A stretch of DNA of 64,000 nt. It comes from Panonychus citri (lineage: Eukaryota > Arthropoda > Arachnida > Trombidiformes > Tetranychidae). The stretch lies in the NCBI RefSeq assembly GCF_014898815.1, contig NW_026515506.1, positions 434,001 through 498,000 of the forward strand, in the 5' to 3' direction. The translations under genes were made by a program, and so were the position numbers. The notes under the pieces are model-generated. The model did no database searches and was not told the origin of the DNA. It saw only the letters and a list, made by a program, of their open reading frames with translations. Numbering within the stretch: the first letter of the stretch is position 1; the number at the start of each line of letters is the position of its first letter. Of the stretch, positions 26,864-40,700 are shown one piece after another.

Positions 26864-26913
26864 TTCTGAGAAAATATTTTTACTTTCTCAGAATGTCTCA
26901 TGCATGAGACATT
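26864..26913. repeat. Hairpin plus 22-bp perfect palindrome
   Basis: TTCTGAGAAA (26864-26873) and TTTCTCAGAA (26884-26893) form a 10-bp stem with a ten-base loop. The right arm merges into a perfect 22-bp palindrome at 26892-26913 with core TGTCTCATGCATGAGACA. Confidence 0.75.
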
Positions 26914-27337
26914 TTATTCTAGACGATAAAAGGGAGAGAGAGAAAGCAGGTAAGAGTGGAAACTGAACAAGAATATGAATCATGATAGGAACATGATGGA
27001 TGCTAAAATTGGAGCCAATCAATAATAGTGAAGATAAATGAATTCATGTAATTGTAAAAGAAAAACTCAGAACCAGAATGAGAATGTGGAAAACATGATG
27101 AAAATAATAAATCTTACTAATAATTAGTATACTGAAGAAAAATGAACTTTGAATTTCATTAGAAAATTAATCAAACTAATTTCATGATAATCTAATGAAA
27201 TTTGATTATAATAATAATTAGTTTGTGTATTCAAATAATCAACTTAATGGTGAATCTTTTTCTTTTTGTTTTTCGAAAGAGAAAAGTTCTAAACGATAAA
27301 GTTAAAGAAAAAGTTTTGAAAATAATTGAATATTTAC

Positions 27338-27380
27338 TTTTAATTATCTCTTGAATTACGAGGTATTCAGATAGATTCAG

Positions 27381-27422
<42 letters not shown>

Positions 27423-27630
27423 GAGTAATTTCATTCAATTATTCAGATTAGATGATGTGGAGGTTAAAAGGATGATAATAAAGAGGAAAAAGACAATTGA
27501 TGCGGAGATAATAATGGAGAGGATAAGGAAATGGAAATTTAAATTGGATAAAAATTGTCATTCTCTTGGAAGTTTTTACCTTTTATGTCTTCATCATGAT
27601 CCTTGAATAGTCAATATGTAAAGTCCACTT
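27338..27630 (+). repeat. Duplicated segment, copy 2
   Basis: Direct-orientation partner of 16207-16650, with the same block order. It is interrupted by its own (TC)n run at 27383-27420, which copy 1 lacks. Divergence between the exact blocks is high, so the duplication is old or the blocks are under constraint. Confidence 0.75.
27383..27420. repeat. (TC)19 microsatellite
   Basis: An uninterrupted TC run of 38 bp inside duplicated segment copy 2. Confidence 0.95.
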
Positions 27631-30600
27631 TGTACTTTCTTCATGAGTTGACTGACGGTGTGGATGATGGTTGATGCAGTTGACGAAGAGTGAAAGAGAA
27701 AGAAAAAGAGAGAGAGAGAGAAAAGAAAGAAAATTAAATTTTCTTGTTTCGAATTTGTTTTTTTTTCTTCATCATCTTATTGTCCATAGTACAAAATTGT
27801 TCATCAAAACGATGGAGCAAAAGTAACACACTGAAAGTTTATCAGTTCATATTCGAGTTTTTGATTTTCTCTCAGAATAAGTTCATGATGTATGAAAATT
27901 TAATTCGATGAAATTGATTGAAGATCATTGAATATATCACATTGTTCAGAAAAAAAGACGATGTTACTCGGTGTAAAGGTGAGACGCAAATACTGGATTC
28001 GAACTGTTAACAAAATAAGAATCCTGAATATTGAGCATGCTCTCATCTTCCATTATCTTCCTTATCATTTCATTCCCTGTCTAATTCTCTGTCTTTTTCT
28101 CCTCTCACTTATCATCTTCCTTTCTTTTTTCTCTTTCGACATTTATCCGTTTCTCTCTTTTCTAATGTTCGACTTTACCAGTTTCCATGTCTGATTTTAT
28201 CATAACTCTCATATATTTATACAAATTTTGCAAATATTGATTTAAACTGAACACGAACAACAATATTCTTAGAAGATGCTGAATAAATTAGACTAAAATA
28301 TCATCTAAATCATTGAATTAATCTGAAAATAAAGTTGTGTGTCTCATTTCATGGTGACCAAAACACTCGGCATGATATAATGAATCGATTCAGTTAACTC
28401 AGATTCTCATATTCTGTTGATGATAAATAAGCAAGAAAAAAAAAGCTCAATGAATTCAGAGAAACTCAAATTAATTCATAATTTTACTCCAATAACTATA
28501 AGAGATAAATGTTCACATTTCAGTTACATTGATACAGATTAATAATCATGAATTTTGGGTACCAAAATATTAATAATAAACATTAAACATGAAACATAAT
28601 TTATATTATTATTTATAAATTTGATTGTTGCGTGTTAATCAGCCACAATAATAATAATTACCACCGGTGATAAAAAAAAGTAAAATCTCTATGAGATTTA
28701 ACCTTTAATCTTGTTCACTGAGTTAAACTCATCAAAATGGGGAAAAAAACAATCAATCCGATAATCCATAAACTGATTGTGAGATATTCTTGTTACTCAC
28801 AACAATCAGAATTGATTGAATATTCAATAAGTGAACTGAATTTTTGTTGTTTTTATAATTCTTTTTATTTATTCTGTTTTATTCTGACAAAAAAAAAATG
28901 GAAAAAAGCAAAACAAAATGTCAACAGTATTTCATCATAGTCTGGGAATAGAATATATAAAAAATTTCTTTCTGAAACATGATAAGAACTTTTTCTTTTT
29001 CCTTTCATTCTTTTGAATAATTTCATCATTGAATAGAATGATGTTATTGTTTGCATATGAATTACTCATTATATCTTATCATCATCATGATATTAACTCA
29101 ATACTTATTGTGTAAGGAAATGATAATAGAAAAGATGAAGAAAACGAAATAAAAAAAGTTCGAAGGACAGAAAATATTATTTATCTATTCACGATAATCA
29201 TTCCCAGTTCCAGGATATACTCAGTGTTATAACCATGATACTCATCGTATGTGTATCATTTCATTGAAACATTTACTACCATTTCCCACATTGTCATCTC
29301 ATGGAAGCAAAGAAAAGTTCAGTGAGAGAGAGAGAGTTTAATATTTCCTCTCACTCACTTTGAGCATATTTAGTGATATGAATTTATATCCTGAACATAT
29401 CATGATGATAATATAAGATGACAGTTATCATGGAATATTTTTTTTTGCTCCTTCTGATCATTTCTTTATCTTGATAAAAGCAAATATTCAGACGTTGGAA
29501 TGATTTTCATGATGATTTTCTTTTCTTCTTCTCAAAGACAAAAATGAATAATAAATAATTTTCTTCCATCATGGAAATTGAGGAAAAAAGAGCAAAATAG
29601 AAAATAAAAAAGAGGTTAGAACTTCAATGTAAACTCGATGAAGTTGAATTTAAATTGCACGTAATCACAGAGGAAAAGAGATAAATTTAAACTCGATTAT
29701 CATGAAATAGTGATCACAATTAGTTTGCATAAAGAGTGAGAGAGAGAGAGACAAATAAATAATAACAATCGAGCAAATTTTTCAACGGAATAGTTGAATT
29801 AAAATAATCATTCATGATGGAAAACAAATGAATTAGAAAGTTAAAAGGGTGAAGAAAAAAAAAGTTCATTTGTAAATTAATTACAAATTAATTCAGTTCA
29901 ATTTTCAAAAAGTAATCGTAACTAAATTGATAAAACATGATTTACCAATTCAACAATAAAACAAAAGTTTAAACATTAAAATTTCTGGTTAATTCTCATG
30001 TGATTTAATTGATAATAATCATGTTTAAAATTTGTTATCATTTTATCATCATCATCATCATTTCATTGTGTCCAGATTGTTCATCCTCATCTCCATCATC
30101 GTCATCATGATAATAATCAACAATTCAAATGTTCAACTCCCTGTTGTCTAATTTCATTCATTTCAATTCAATCTCATTTTCACCATGACATGAACATTTT
30201 GAATATGATGAGGATGAACATCTAATTGTTACAATGTAGATGAAGAAAAGTATTCATATTTTAGGAAAAAAGTTGAAGATTAAATCAAGAGCAATATCAT
30301 GAAGGTGATGATGAAAATTATGGTGAAAAAAAGTTCCAAAAGTATAAAAATTCACATTAAAATTTTGAAAAGATGATGAGCAAGAGATTAATTATGTTGA
30401 TGAAATAATTACTAGATTAGATTTTCCCTTTATCATCCCTCCTTTCAAGTCATCATGATAATCAGCATAATAGTCAAATTAAAGTTAATCAATCACTGAT
30501 TATATTGGAAGAGGGTTGAATCTCCTATCATCAGAACTCATCAGAATAGTTGATAAAGTTCTAGTTGAGGAAATCATTTCTCTTTCTCTCAACTCCAATA

Positions 30601-30942
30601 ATTATTGGATTTTAGTGTTATCACTTTTTTGCTCTCACCAATGATAATATATGATTTTAATCACAACTTTTTTACTTTCTTTGATTTCCTCTTCCTCATC
30701 ATCATCATCATTTTTCTCATCCTTTAAAGTTTCTCTCTTTGGTTCATATTATCACACTTTTCTAAATGGTAACTTAGTTATAATACTATCCTGAGATTTG
30801 AAATAAACTAATGGCAATTAAATTAAATTGTTCACAATTAAACAGACAAAAAGCTGATCTCTCCTTGTTTCTATGGTGGGTGGATCATGATGGTGGTGGG
30901 TTTTAACTCCAGTGTTATTATTTACATAAACTAGATGATATT

Positions 30943-30946
<4 letters not shown>

Positions 30947-30999
<53 letters not shown>
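30947..30999. repeat. (CT)n microsatellite, 53 bp
   Basis: An uninterrupted CT run, the longest dinucleotide tract I found in the window. Confidence 0.95.
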
Positions 31000-31003
<4 letters not shown>

Positions 31004-31578
31004 CTCCTTTCAACATCATCATTATCAAGTTTTGTTTGCTCTTCATGGTGATGATAATGAGCATGTTAATGATGCTGGAAATCATTTCATTCATTTAGTA
31101 AGCTTTTACTCTCATCTGAACATTTTTTCATCTCTTTCTCTTGTCTTCAACATGTATCTTTTCATCATGTACTGAGTATATAAGGAAAATTTCAATAATA
31201 TGATATAATAATTGATGATAATAGTTTATTACTATTATAATTGTTCAATTCAATTGTGAATAGAAAATTTTTCATGAAAACTTTTTTTTTACATTCGCAA
31301 CTGATTAACAGAATCTCTATTCTTATTGTAAATACTAATGATAACAATTAGATGAAGATGATGATTATCTTCATGATTATCAACTATATAATACAATTGG
31401 TTAAGAGGTGGTTAATGATGATAATCATCTAAGATGGTAAATGATTATCAAGAGTAATGATGAATCAGTTTATGAGGTTCACTGATTAACTAACTTAGTT
31501 AATTGTAATTGTTACCAGGAGGGCGAGGGAAAAGTTCATTATCATTTTTCATGGAGAATTCATATATAGAGAACTCTT

Positions 31579-31581
<3 letters not shown>

Positions 31582-31616
<35 letters not shown>
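31582..31616. repeat. (AG)n microsatellite
   Basis: An uninterrupted AG run of 35 bp. Confidence 0.95.
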
Positions 31617-31619
<3 letters not shown>

Positions 31620-33264
31620 GGATCAAGATTATGAATATTATATGAATAGAAGTGAATTGAAAGTTAACTGAATAAAATGAAACAAAAAATGAAAATGGGT
31701 TACATGTAATTCAATTGATATTCAATGAATACATGAATCCGTATGATGTTGGTGGTGAGACAGAATTACAGTTATTCAAATTTAATTATCGTTGCCTTTG
31801 AAAAGTTAATTAAATGTTAATTTTAAATAAACTTATTGCTCTTGAAAAATGAGGAGGGAGGAAAATGGAAGTGGCTTTTCAGTGGTTTTATCTTCAACTG
31901 AATGTTGTGGTTACATTGGGAATGAAACTTTGACTAAGAAAAATGTTATTCCACCCAAATAAGAATATTTTTTTCCTTTGTAATAATAATAAACTTTGCG
32001 TTGATATTATCGTTTTCTAATAGCAATTCCTTGCAGGGAATCCTTGTTACTCTCTCTCTCTCTCTCTCATATGATTTCACGTTCTCTCACATGTTTTCCC
32101 ACCACCGACAGAACCTCCACTACCTTTGTGTATGTGTGTGAGTGAGTGTGTAACTTACATGGTAAAAATTTCATCTTCATTGTGATTCCATTTTCTTGAT
32201 TGGATTATTACAACTTCATCTCTTCCTTTACCTCATCATCTCCATTCTAGCAAAATTTGACATCTACATGAAGAAAAGGTGGAAAGATGAAATTGTCACC
32301 ATGTTCAATTTCATATCAATCTTATTTGAATATATTTTTTTTCTTCATCTAGTGAATACAATGAATCACTTTCGATAATCAAAAAGGTGTAACCCTGTAT
32401 CTTAACCTGAGCATTTCCATCAACTCATCAATCCTTTTTGATTCATCAATTTCATTGATTCACAATTTTTTTCTCTCCTCTTTTTCACCCATGATACATG
32501 GAGGAAAATGACAATAAAATGAGAACAAGAAGAAGAGAAAAAAGTTCTAATGAAATACAGAATCAGAACTTTTTTCTTCTTCTTTTACCAATTTTTTTTT
32601 CTCTCGTAGAATAATTTTTTCCTCATTGTTGTAATTAATCAACTCAGAGAAAATGAATCATAAGGAAAGTGAAAATTCAGCTGAGATTCAGAGTATTATC
32701 CTTTAGGTATTGATCTAATTTGATTATCTTTTCTAACGGTGTATGTTATTTTCCTCCCACTGATCAGATTAACTTTAACAGGGAAAAGAAGGCAAAAGAT
32801 TCATGAAAATTTCAAACTTTTTTCATTGATCATCTTCATGGGAAATACATGGAGACTCATGATACATTTAGAATCAATGTTTCAACGCTATTTGAAAAGA
32901 TCGAGAGTTTTCAAAGTTCATGTCAACATAAATCTCCTCTAGATATTAATAGTGATGATATTGAATTTTAATCCTGAAACTGAATTATCTTTATCCCTGA
33001 TGAACATGATAACAAGTGAGAGAGAGAGAGAGAGAGAAACTCAATGGGTTAAATATATCGAGAGTCAGGGGATGTAATTGATTTGAAATTAATATCATTT
33101 TTCATGGAGAAAACAATTGAATTGAGATAATTTTTCATGATATTTTTCTCGGTGTCACCAGAATAATGAAGCTAATCTCAGAAAGGAATCAAACTTGCAT
33201 GAGAAATTTTTTCGCCTCAATCTTGTTACCAAATTATTCCCCATGAAGGTAAATATATACATGT

Positions 33265-33267
<3 letters not shown>

Positions 33268-33318
<51 letters not shown>
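33268..33318. repeat. (TC)n microsatellite
   Basis: An uninterrupted TC run of 51 bp. Confidence 0.95.
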
Positions 33319-33320
<2 letters not shown>

Positions 33321-35278
33321 AATTTGGATTAAGAATAATTTATGATCAGATATATTATGATGATTACGTTGATTAGCTGATTGTCAGCTACATTCATCTA
33401 CTGGTCAAGTAACTGGTCATTCCAATGCTACACATACAAATGGGTAATATTATTTTCACAGCATGAAACCTTATCATTTAATCTGACATGAACAGAATCT
33501 TCTGAATTAGTTGTTGATAAAGTTTCGATAACAATTCACAATCAGAATTATTGTTCAGCTAAATTGTTCACAATTAGACACATTCAGTAAATCTCATTTT
33601 TATGTTCTGTTAAAATTGAAATTTTCTCATTCATATTATATTTCCAATAACAGTGCATCACATGAAATGTTTTCACCATCGTTCTGATTATTGGAATTCT
33701 TCAGAAATTTAGATTAGTTGTCAATTATATTATTACTATTCGTATTGTCATAGTTTTGCTTTCAGCTCTGAAATCAGGGTGTTCAATGTTTATCTACAAG
33801 TACAGAATTTGTGACAATGTAACTATTTTTTTTTCATTTTCAATTGTTATCAAGAGGAGGAGATGAAGGTGGAAAAGATTCAATCTCATCTCTGGTGAAA
33901 ATTTATTCATATGATAATGTCATCATCATGATACTCACTGGGAATGATATTATTCAAATGATAAGATGAATGGGTTATACTTTTCCATGTGATTTTGTAC
34001 CATGAAAGTTGAAACATTTTCATTTGCCTTTCATGCTAATTACACTGAATGATTTTTCATCAATTCTGACACATATAATATGTAAGAGACTCAGGATAAA
34101 AATGAGAGAGAGAGAGAGAGAGAAGCCCAAAATTCATGGATAAACATGAATTTCAATTTCTAATCTGAAGCTCATGAAAATATTTCCCCTCAATTTTACT
34201 GAATACATTTTCACTATTCATAAGCTAAATTGAAATTGACATGATAACCATGATAATACAATGTTAATCATCATCATCATCTGAGAATGAGCTGAAAAAA
34301 AAGTATTCAATTCACTTTCTAATATTTTTGAATGATTAACATCACACGAATTCAATCAACAATCAGGCAAAACTAATAAACATCAATTCTATTGACAATT
34401 AATACTCTTAATTCTGTCAAATGTTCATTTTCCTCATTCATAAATTCAGGTGAATTCTCAGTATAACTGATTCCATTTGAACGAATTTTTTTTCTTCTCT
34501 GTTTTTTATTTTTCTTTTCTCATTCTGGTCAACAGTTTTTTCACTCCATCTTTTGGTTGTAATTTTTTTCCTCTCAAAATTCATTCATTGGTGATTCAGC
34601 ACATGGGGAAATAACATGTTACCCTGGTGATATTAGATTATTTTGTTGTTGCTACTTTTTTTTATTGCTCATATGAGGATATGAACATGTATCAGTAACT
34701 CATTGTGATATTGCAATTACTTTGGTTATTCATTTGATTGATTTTACTGTCAAGATGAAAATTCAATTGATCTGGTCACATTCAACTGACCAACAGTAAG
34801 TAAACTGGACAATTATTTCACCAGCATTTATATTTGTTCCCATGTACCTGAGCATGAAAAAAAAAGATTCTGATCGAAAAAAAAAAATTTTCTCTTTTAT
34901 CATTCCATTATTTTCTTCCTCTCATTATAATTATATTCTAAATTCTGAGATTAACCAGAACTTTATCATTATAAGTAAATGTTTTTCTTTACCGACTAAA
35001 CTTTTCCACCCACAGATAAATTTATTTAATAGACAGATCGAGTTTGATAACAATTACAATTGTTGCAAAAAACATGCAATCATTTAATAGACATGATGAT
35101 GATGACAGTCAATTTAATACCCTGAGGATACAATGATACCCTGTAACCATCTTATCCCTTAATTGTTACATGTAAATTGAAGTTGAAAATTCAATTGAAA
35201 AAGTTTGATAGTATTTACTTTAAAATCTTGATGATGATATTTCAAAGTCAATGATAGTAACATTTACTTACTAATATA

Positions 35279-35307
35279 ATCATCATCATCATCATCATCA
35301 TCATCAT
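35279..35307. repeat. (ATC)n microsatellite
   Basis: Nearly ten uninterrupted ATC units. Confidence 0.95.
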
Positions 35308-36893
35308 TATAATCACCCTAACAAGCAACTCAACTCCCATTACACCCACAATTGCAACAGTCTTTTCTTGTCATCCTAATCATTATTTTCATCCTCATCA
35401 TGACATCAAATGATAATATCATCATCAACTTCAACCTAGGGACTAATACATATACACTTTGAAACCAAAGATGAAGTATAAAAAAAAAGATACCAAGGTA
35501 ATACACTATGTAGTATGTTAATTTCAATATGTTGCTTTAATTATTAATACATGGGCAGAACGGTGTAAACTATTAAGCAGCAACAAGATGAGCCCAGGGA
35601 ATTGAGTAAAAGTTAATTGCAATGGAGATTAATGGATTATCAGGTTAATTTGTCTAGAAGAAGGTACAACTCACCCGACAAATGAATGTAAAAAAAAAAC
35701 TCATGGAAAGATGTATCATCATCATGGTAACTAATAGATTGTGAGTGTAAAAGTTTTCTCTACCAGGTAACAATGTGTAATTTAAATTTGGAGCTAAAAA
35801 TGTTGAAAGGATAAGGAAAAGGAAATGATGATGATTATAAGGAGAGCTATGAAGATGATAAATAAATCATAGTGACTGCTATTATGGGAGGGAGAGACAT
35901 TAACCTTTACTAGGACACGTGAAGAAAAAAACTGTCAACGGTAATGATAGAGGATGAAAAGGTAAATAAGGATTAAAGATGAAAATGAGGAGAATGAAAT
36001 GAAACAAGGAGATGAGGGATAAACATGATGATAATGATGAAAAGAAACAAGGAAACTCTTTGATTGATCAAATCTTTTCGTGTTAACCATAGATTTGCTC
36101 TCTCTCTCTCTCTCTCTCAAGCGACATAACAAATTGTTCAGCGACATTTTATTCATCCCATGAGAGATGAAAGATATTTGCTCAAGATACTGAGATTAAA
36201 TGATAAAGATGATGAACATTGATTACCAGTGAATAGAACTGAATGGAAAGAGAAAAAAATTAACTTCAGAATAAATCAAAGTACTTTTTCTGATTCAATT
36301 GGAAATTCAATATTAATTTGGTTATTACTTTCTCCAAACTTGATTAAAAGTTCAGTCTTGTTCAATTCTCGATAATTGATCAAACTTATTATCATGTTAA
36401 TCTGATGATAAAGTTGTTTCAATGAATTCCAGTTGATTTTTATTCATTGTAATATTTGATTAATCGTTTCTATCCTGACTTTGAAACTTTGTAATTTTCA
36501 TCTCTATCATGATGAAAACTATACACAATCATTACTACTACGATGATAATGAATAATTAAATGAACAATTATCTCAATCCATAGAATTGAATTAGAGGTT
36601 ATCATCGGTTTGGATATTAAATTGATGATGGTAAAAGTTTTTACAATCAATTGGAGAGTTGATTTCAAGTTTTATCTGATAATTTAATTCAATGTTTGGG
36701 TGAAAATAAAAGTTCTGGATTGTTGATAAATTTTTTACACCCAAATGAAAGATAATCAGTCCTCTGATTGTGAGAAAATTTTTATCTGACAGTTGAATTC
36801 ATTTACCACTCACAGAATTTTTCATTTTCATCATTAAAGCTCATTTATCACTTTTCATTGTGACTTTTGGTAAATTTTTAAGTATTCTGAAAG

Positions 36894-36896
<3 letters not shown>

Positions 36897-36943
<47 letters not shown>
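36897..36943. repeat. (AG)n microsatellite
   Basis: An uninterrupted AG run of 47 bp, followed at once by (ATG)n at 36955-36977. Confidence 0.95.
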
Positions 36944-36946
<3 letters not shown>

Positions 36947-37273
36947 GAGTAAGAATGATGATGATGATGATGATGATAAGAGGAAGTTTGATGGTGATGG
37001 AATCAATGAAAAAGTAGATGTAACGATTTTCCCTGGAAATCTACCCCACCCACTGAAATATTATTGATTATAACTAAAGGTGATCACTTGAAATGAAAAG
37101 GTAAGAAAATGAATAGACAATTATTATCTCTCTTTTAGATTATATTAAATTGCAATCAATTGATGAGCCAACCATCAGTAAGGGATTGAATTGGAATCCG
37201 TTTTTATCCATCATCTTTTTTTTCATCATCATTGATTAGTTTTCTGCCTCTCTTGAACAACTTGAACTTTTTC

Positions 37274-37274
<1 letters not shown>

Positions 37275-37305
<31 letters not shown>
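37275..37305. repeat. (AG)n microsatellite
   Basis: An uninterrupted AG run of 31 bp, followed by a GAT run at 37309-37327. This is the same GA-then-GAT order as at 36.9 kb. Confidence 0.95.
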
Positions 37306-37308
<3 letters not shown>

Positions 37309-37677
37309 GATGATGATGATGATGATGACTGGAGAAGACAAAGATGATAAAAAGAAGGAGGGAAGATGAGGATGGAAAAAGTTGTTCACTGGTTAGATCA
37401 TCAATTGATGTTTAATCATCATGCAGCTTATAACAACTACTCTTGTGTAAAGTATTTCTCTTCATTTTCATCCCTCGTCATCATCATCTTCTTCTTCTTC
37501 TTTTTCTGTCTATTATTTTGTCTGACAAGAAGAGATAAAAACGAAAGAGATGAGAAGAGAAAAAATCGACCGAAAAAACCATCAAAATGAATGAAGATGA
37601 AACAAGAGACCAGATAAAATTCATTGGTAACCTGAATATTAACCTTTTATTTCAGATTCCATCATGATAGTTTCATC

Positions 37678-37682
<5 letters not shown>

Positions 37683-37727
<45 letters not shown>
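37683..37727. repeat. (TC)n microsatellite
   Basis: An uninterrupted TC run of 45 bp. Confidence 0.95.
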
Positions 37728-37729
<2 letters not shown>

Positions 37730-40700
37730 ATCTCGCTTAACCAACATTTCTTCTCCCTTATCGCTCACTCATCATTATGGTTTACCTTTATTCAATTAAT
37801 TAAAAGCCACAAATTGTCATCGCCTCAAGCATTTGAAATGGTTTCATGTGACTGAAATGTTATCTTATTATTGTTATTTCATCGGCTTTTTGCATGAGGA
37901 TGATAATTTCACCACAGGATCAAAATTACAAGTTGAACATGAAGATGAGGATGAGGATGCAGATGAGAAAAAAACAAAATGCAATCAACTAGAGGAAAAT
38001 ATTAATAACAAAATCGCTGAACAATCAAGCATAAGTAATTGAGCTCAAGGTTAGAAACTATTACAAGATGTTGATCATGATTGTAAACGATGTTGATGAG
38101 TGTAAACAAATGGTTATAGCATTTGCTTTTATGGTGAATTTGAGTTTGTATGTAAAACAATAGGATGAAGATGTTGAAACAATAAAAAATGATCATTTAA
38201 GGTAAGACGATGCTATGGAAATGTAATGAATGAATTGTAATTGTTTCTTATTAAATATCATGTTGAGATTGTTGTTTGAAATGCATATCATTGTGATGAG
38301 AAAAACTTTTTCTATTACTCGAAGAGAGAGAATATAAAAAAAGAGATAAAATGATGACGAAGATGAAGATGGAGAGGAAAATATACCTTTACAAGGTTAA
38401 CTTGATTCGTTTCAAGTTTATTGATGATAACAATGAAAATCACCTTTTCGCCTCATCAGAGAGAGTAAATAAAAAGTTCATTTAGAGAGGAGAAAATTTT
38501 TTCTCTTTGTTTTTCATCATCATCATTGTCATTATGATGAACTGAAATTACCTGAATTTTGGGCGTCGCTGGTTCATTCAGTGTCTCTCTCTCTCTCTCT
38601 CTTTCATGGCCTACACTTATCATCATCTTCAATATAAATATGATGCTTTTTGGGTGAGGTTGTGAGTTACATGGGTTCATATTTGATGTGGTTTTGTTCA
38701 AAATGAGACAGAAGGTTTCTCTTTTGTGATGATGATGATGATGATGATGGATGAAAAGGAAAGGGCGTAAATAGACATGGAAAGGAAATGGAAACAGGTT
38801 AAGGCCTGAAGCCTTTTTTTTGTTCATCTTGGAGATTATCTGGTTTAGGATCAAGATGATGCTGATCAACCTCATGGTTTAATAATGAACAAGAGTTAAT
38901 AATATTTGCTAAGGTTTGCTCATTTCTTTTTGTTTCTCTTACTTCATCATCATCATCTTCTTCTTCTTCATGGTCAATATAATCATAATAAGGTTGATGA
39001 TGATGGAACAAGAAGAAGATGCGAAAGCATCTGATTTGATGAAATTATTGTAAATAATAAGGATGAATGCAACAAGATGATGATGAGGTTGATAAGAGTT
39101 CAGATGATTGAGTTTGAAATGAATGAGAGGGATGGTGGTTGTGGTGGAAGATGAGAATCTAATAAAATCGTAATTAGATGATCCAATTTGAGGTAAATTT
39201 TCTGGCAATAAGATGATAGTCAATTTAGAGAGAGAGAGAGACATGAACACTAAAAGACTGAATGATGAGGATGATAATAAGATGATGATAAAGGTAAAAA
39301 GATATCACATTTGTTTCCAATGTGATGAACATTATATTGAGTTAAATTGTAATCAATTGTATCTTTGATTGTAATAATATATCAACTTCTAACCCTTTAC
39401 CGAATCAAATCATCTTGAGAAAATTGAACATGATGAGAATCAGAACTTTTGTTTTTCTTAAATATCATTTGAAATGCTAAACTTTGCTCAACTCTGATAA
39501 CTTTTTTTCTTCTCCTTTTTTAATATCAATTCATCGAGATAAAAATTTTCCATGATAATTAAAAAGAAAATCAAGATAAACTTGAAACAATTTTCGAAGC
39601 AAAAAAAAGAGAGATGAGAATAATCATTTTATAAATACTACGTACCAGAAGATTGTTGTCATTTAAAGTCAATCCTTAATCCGATTGTCAAAGTATGTGT
39701 AAGGTTAATCAGCTATTGGGCAATTGAGTAAACAAAATACTATCACAAAGATTGAGAGAGGGAGAGAGAGAGAGAGAGTAACTTGAAAAAAGACATTGGG
39801 TGTAAAAGTGACTTGAATGAAAAATGATGTTGGTGGGAGGAGGAGGAGGAGAGTGGAAACACTGAGTGATCATAGTGAGAGGAGGCGTTTGTGGAGGAAA
39901 GAGGTGGTGGTGGTGATGATGATGATGGAACAAGGCAAGAAGTGATTATTAGTTTCACTCTATTAAGTTTCCAAACTAATATTGTTTAACGATGAGATGA
40001 GGATAATAATGAAACCATTTACTGTTATATTTGATTAGAAAACAAATTAATTTAATCTTCTTGATTGTTATCCAACTGTTTCATATTATTATTAATATAA
40101 AACATTTTCTTGCTTCTCTTCATCGACTCCCATAACTCATTAAATGGATCACCATCATTATTATTAATCATTTACGTTAATTGTTTGTTTTGAATATACA
40201 AACGATAAATGAATTGAAACAATTGTTGCTTCCTGATGATCAACTTGATTGATTTGTTGTTGTTGTTTGTTTGTTTTTGTTGTATGAACATCATTTTGAT
40301 TATTGTGTTTGAATCCTTTACGAGGTTTGATAAATCATTTGTTGTTGTTGATGTTGTTGTTTAACCCTTTGGTGACACTGGGTGATGATAATTGGGATGT
40401 TGATAACGATAATAATGATAGTTATTATTATTATTATGGTTGTAACAAATTGTTACATAACAATAATGATAATGTTGATGGTGATGTTATTAATACAAGG
40501 AAAGGAAAAACGTTGACTCGTTGGCTACTCGAGACATATGAACATGAATGGAAACTGGATTTAGCTTGGAAAAAAATGTCTGTGTCTGTGAGACCAGGAG
40601 AGAGTAAGTGAGTGAGAGAGAGAGAGAGAGTGGGAGAGAGAAAAGTTGCTGAGGGAGACAAAGATGATGAGAGAAAGAGAAAAACGAAAGACTAATATTA

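Noticed and set aside
38456..39250. Minus-strand frames of 70-139 residues rich in His, Met and Asp
   Set aside because: Produced by ATC/GAT runs read in different frames; three overlapping frames are equally open.
40303..40611. 102-residue frame that looks like a secreted protein with a signal peptide, next to a GTAAGT donor
   Set aside because: It opens with TTG; an in-frame TGA lies just upstream and the first ATG is inside the hydrophobic stretch. Poly-Tyr and Asn-Asp runs are simple-repeat readings.
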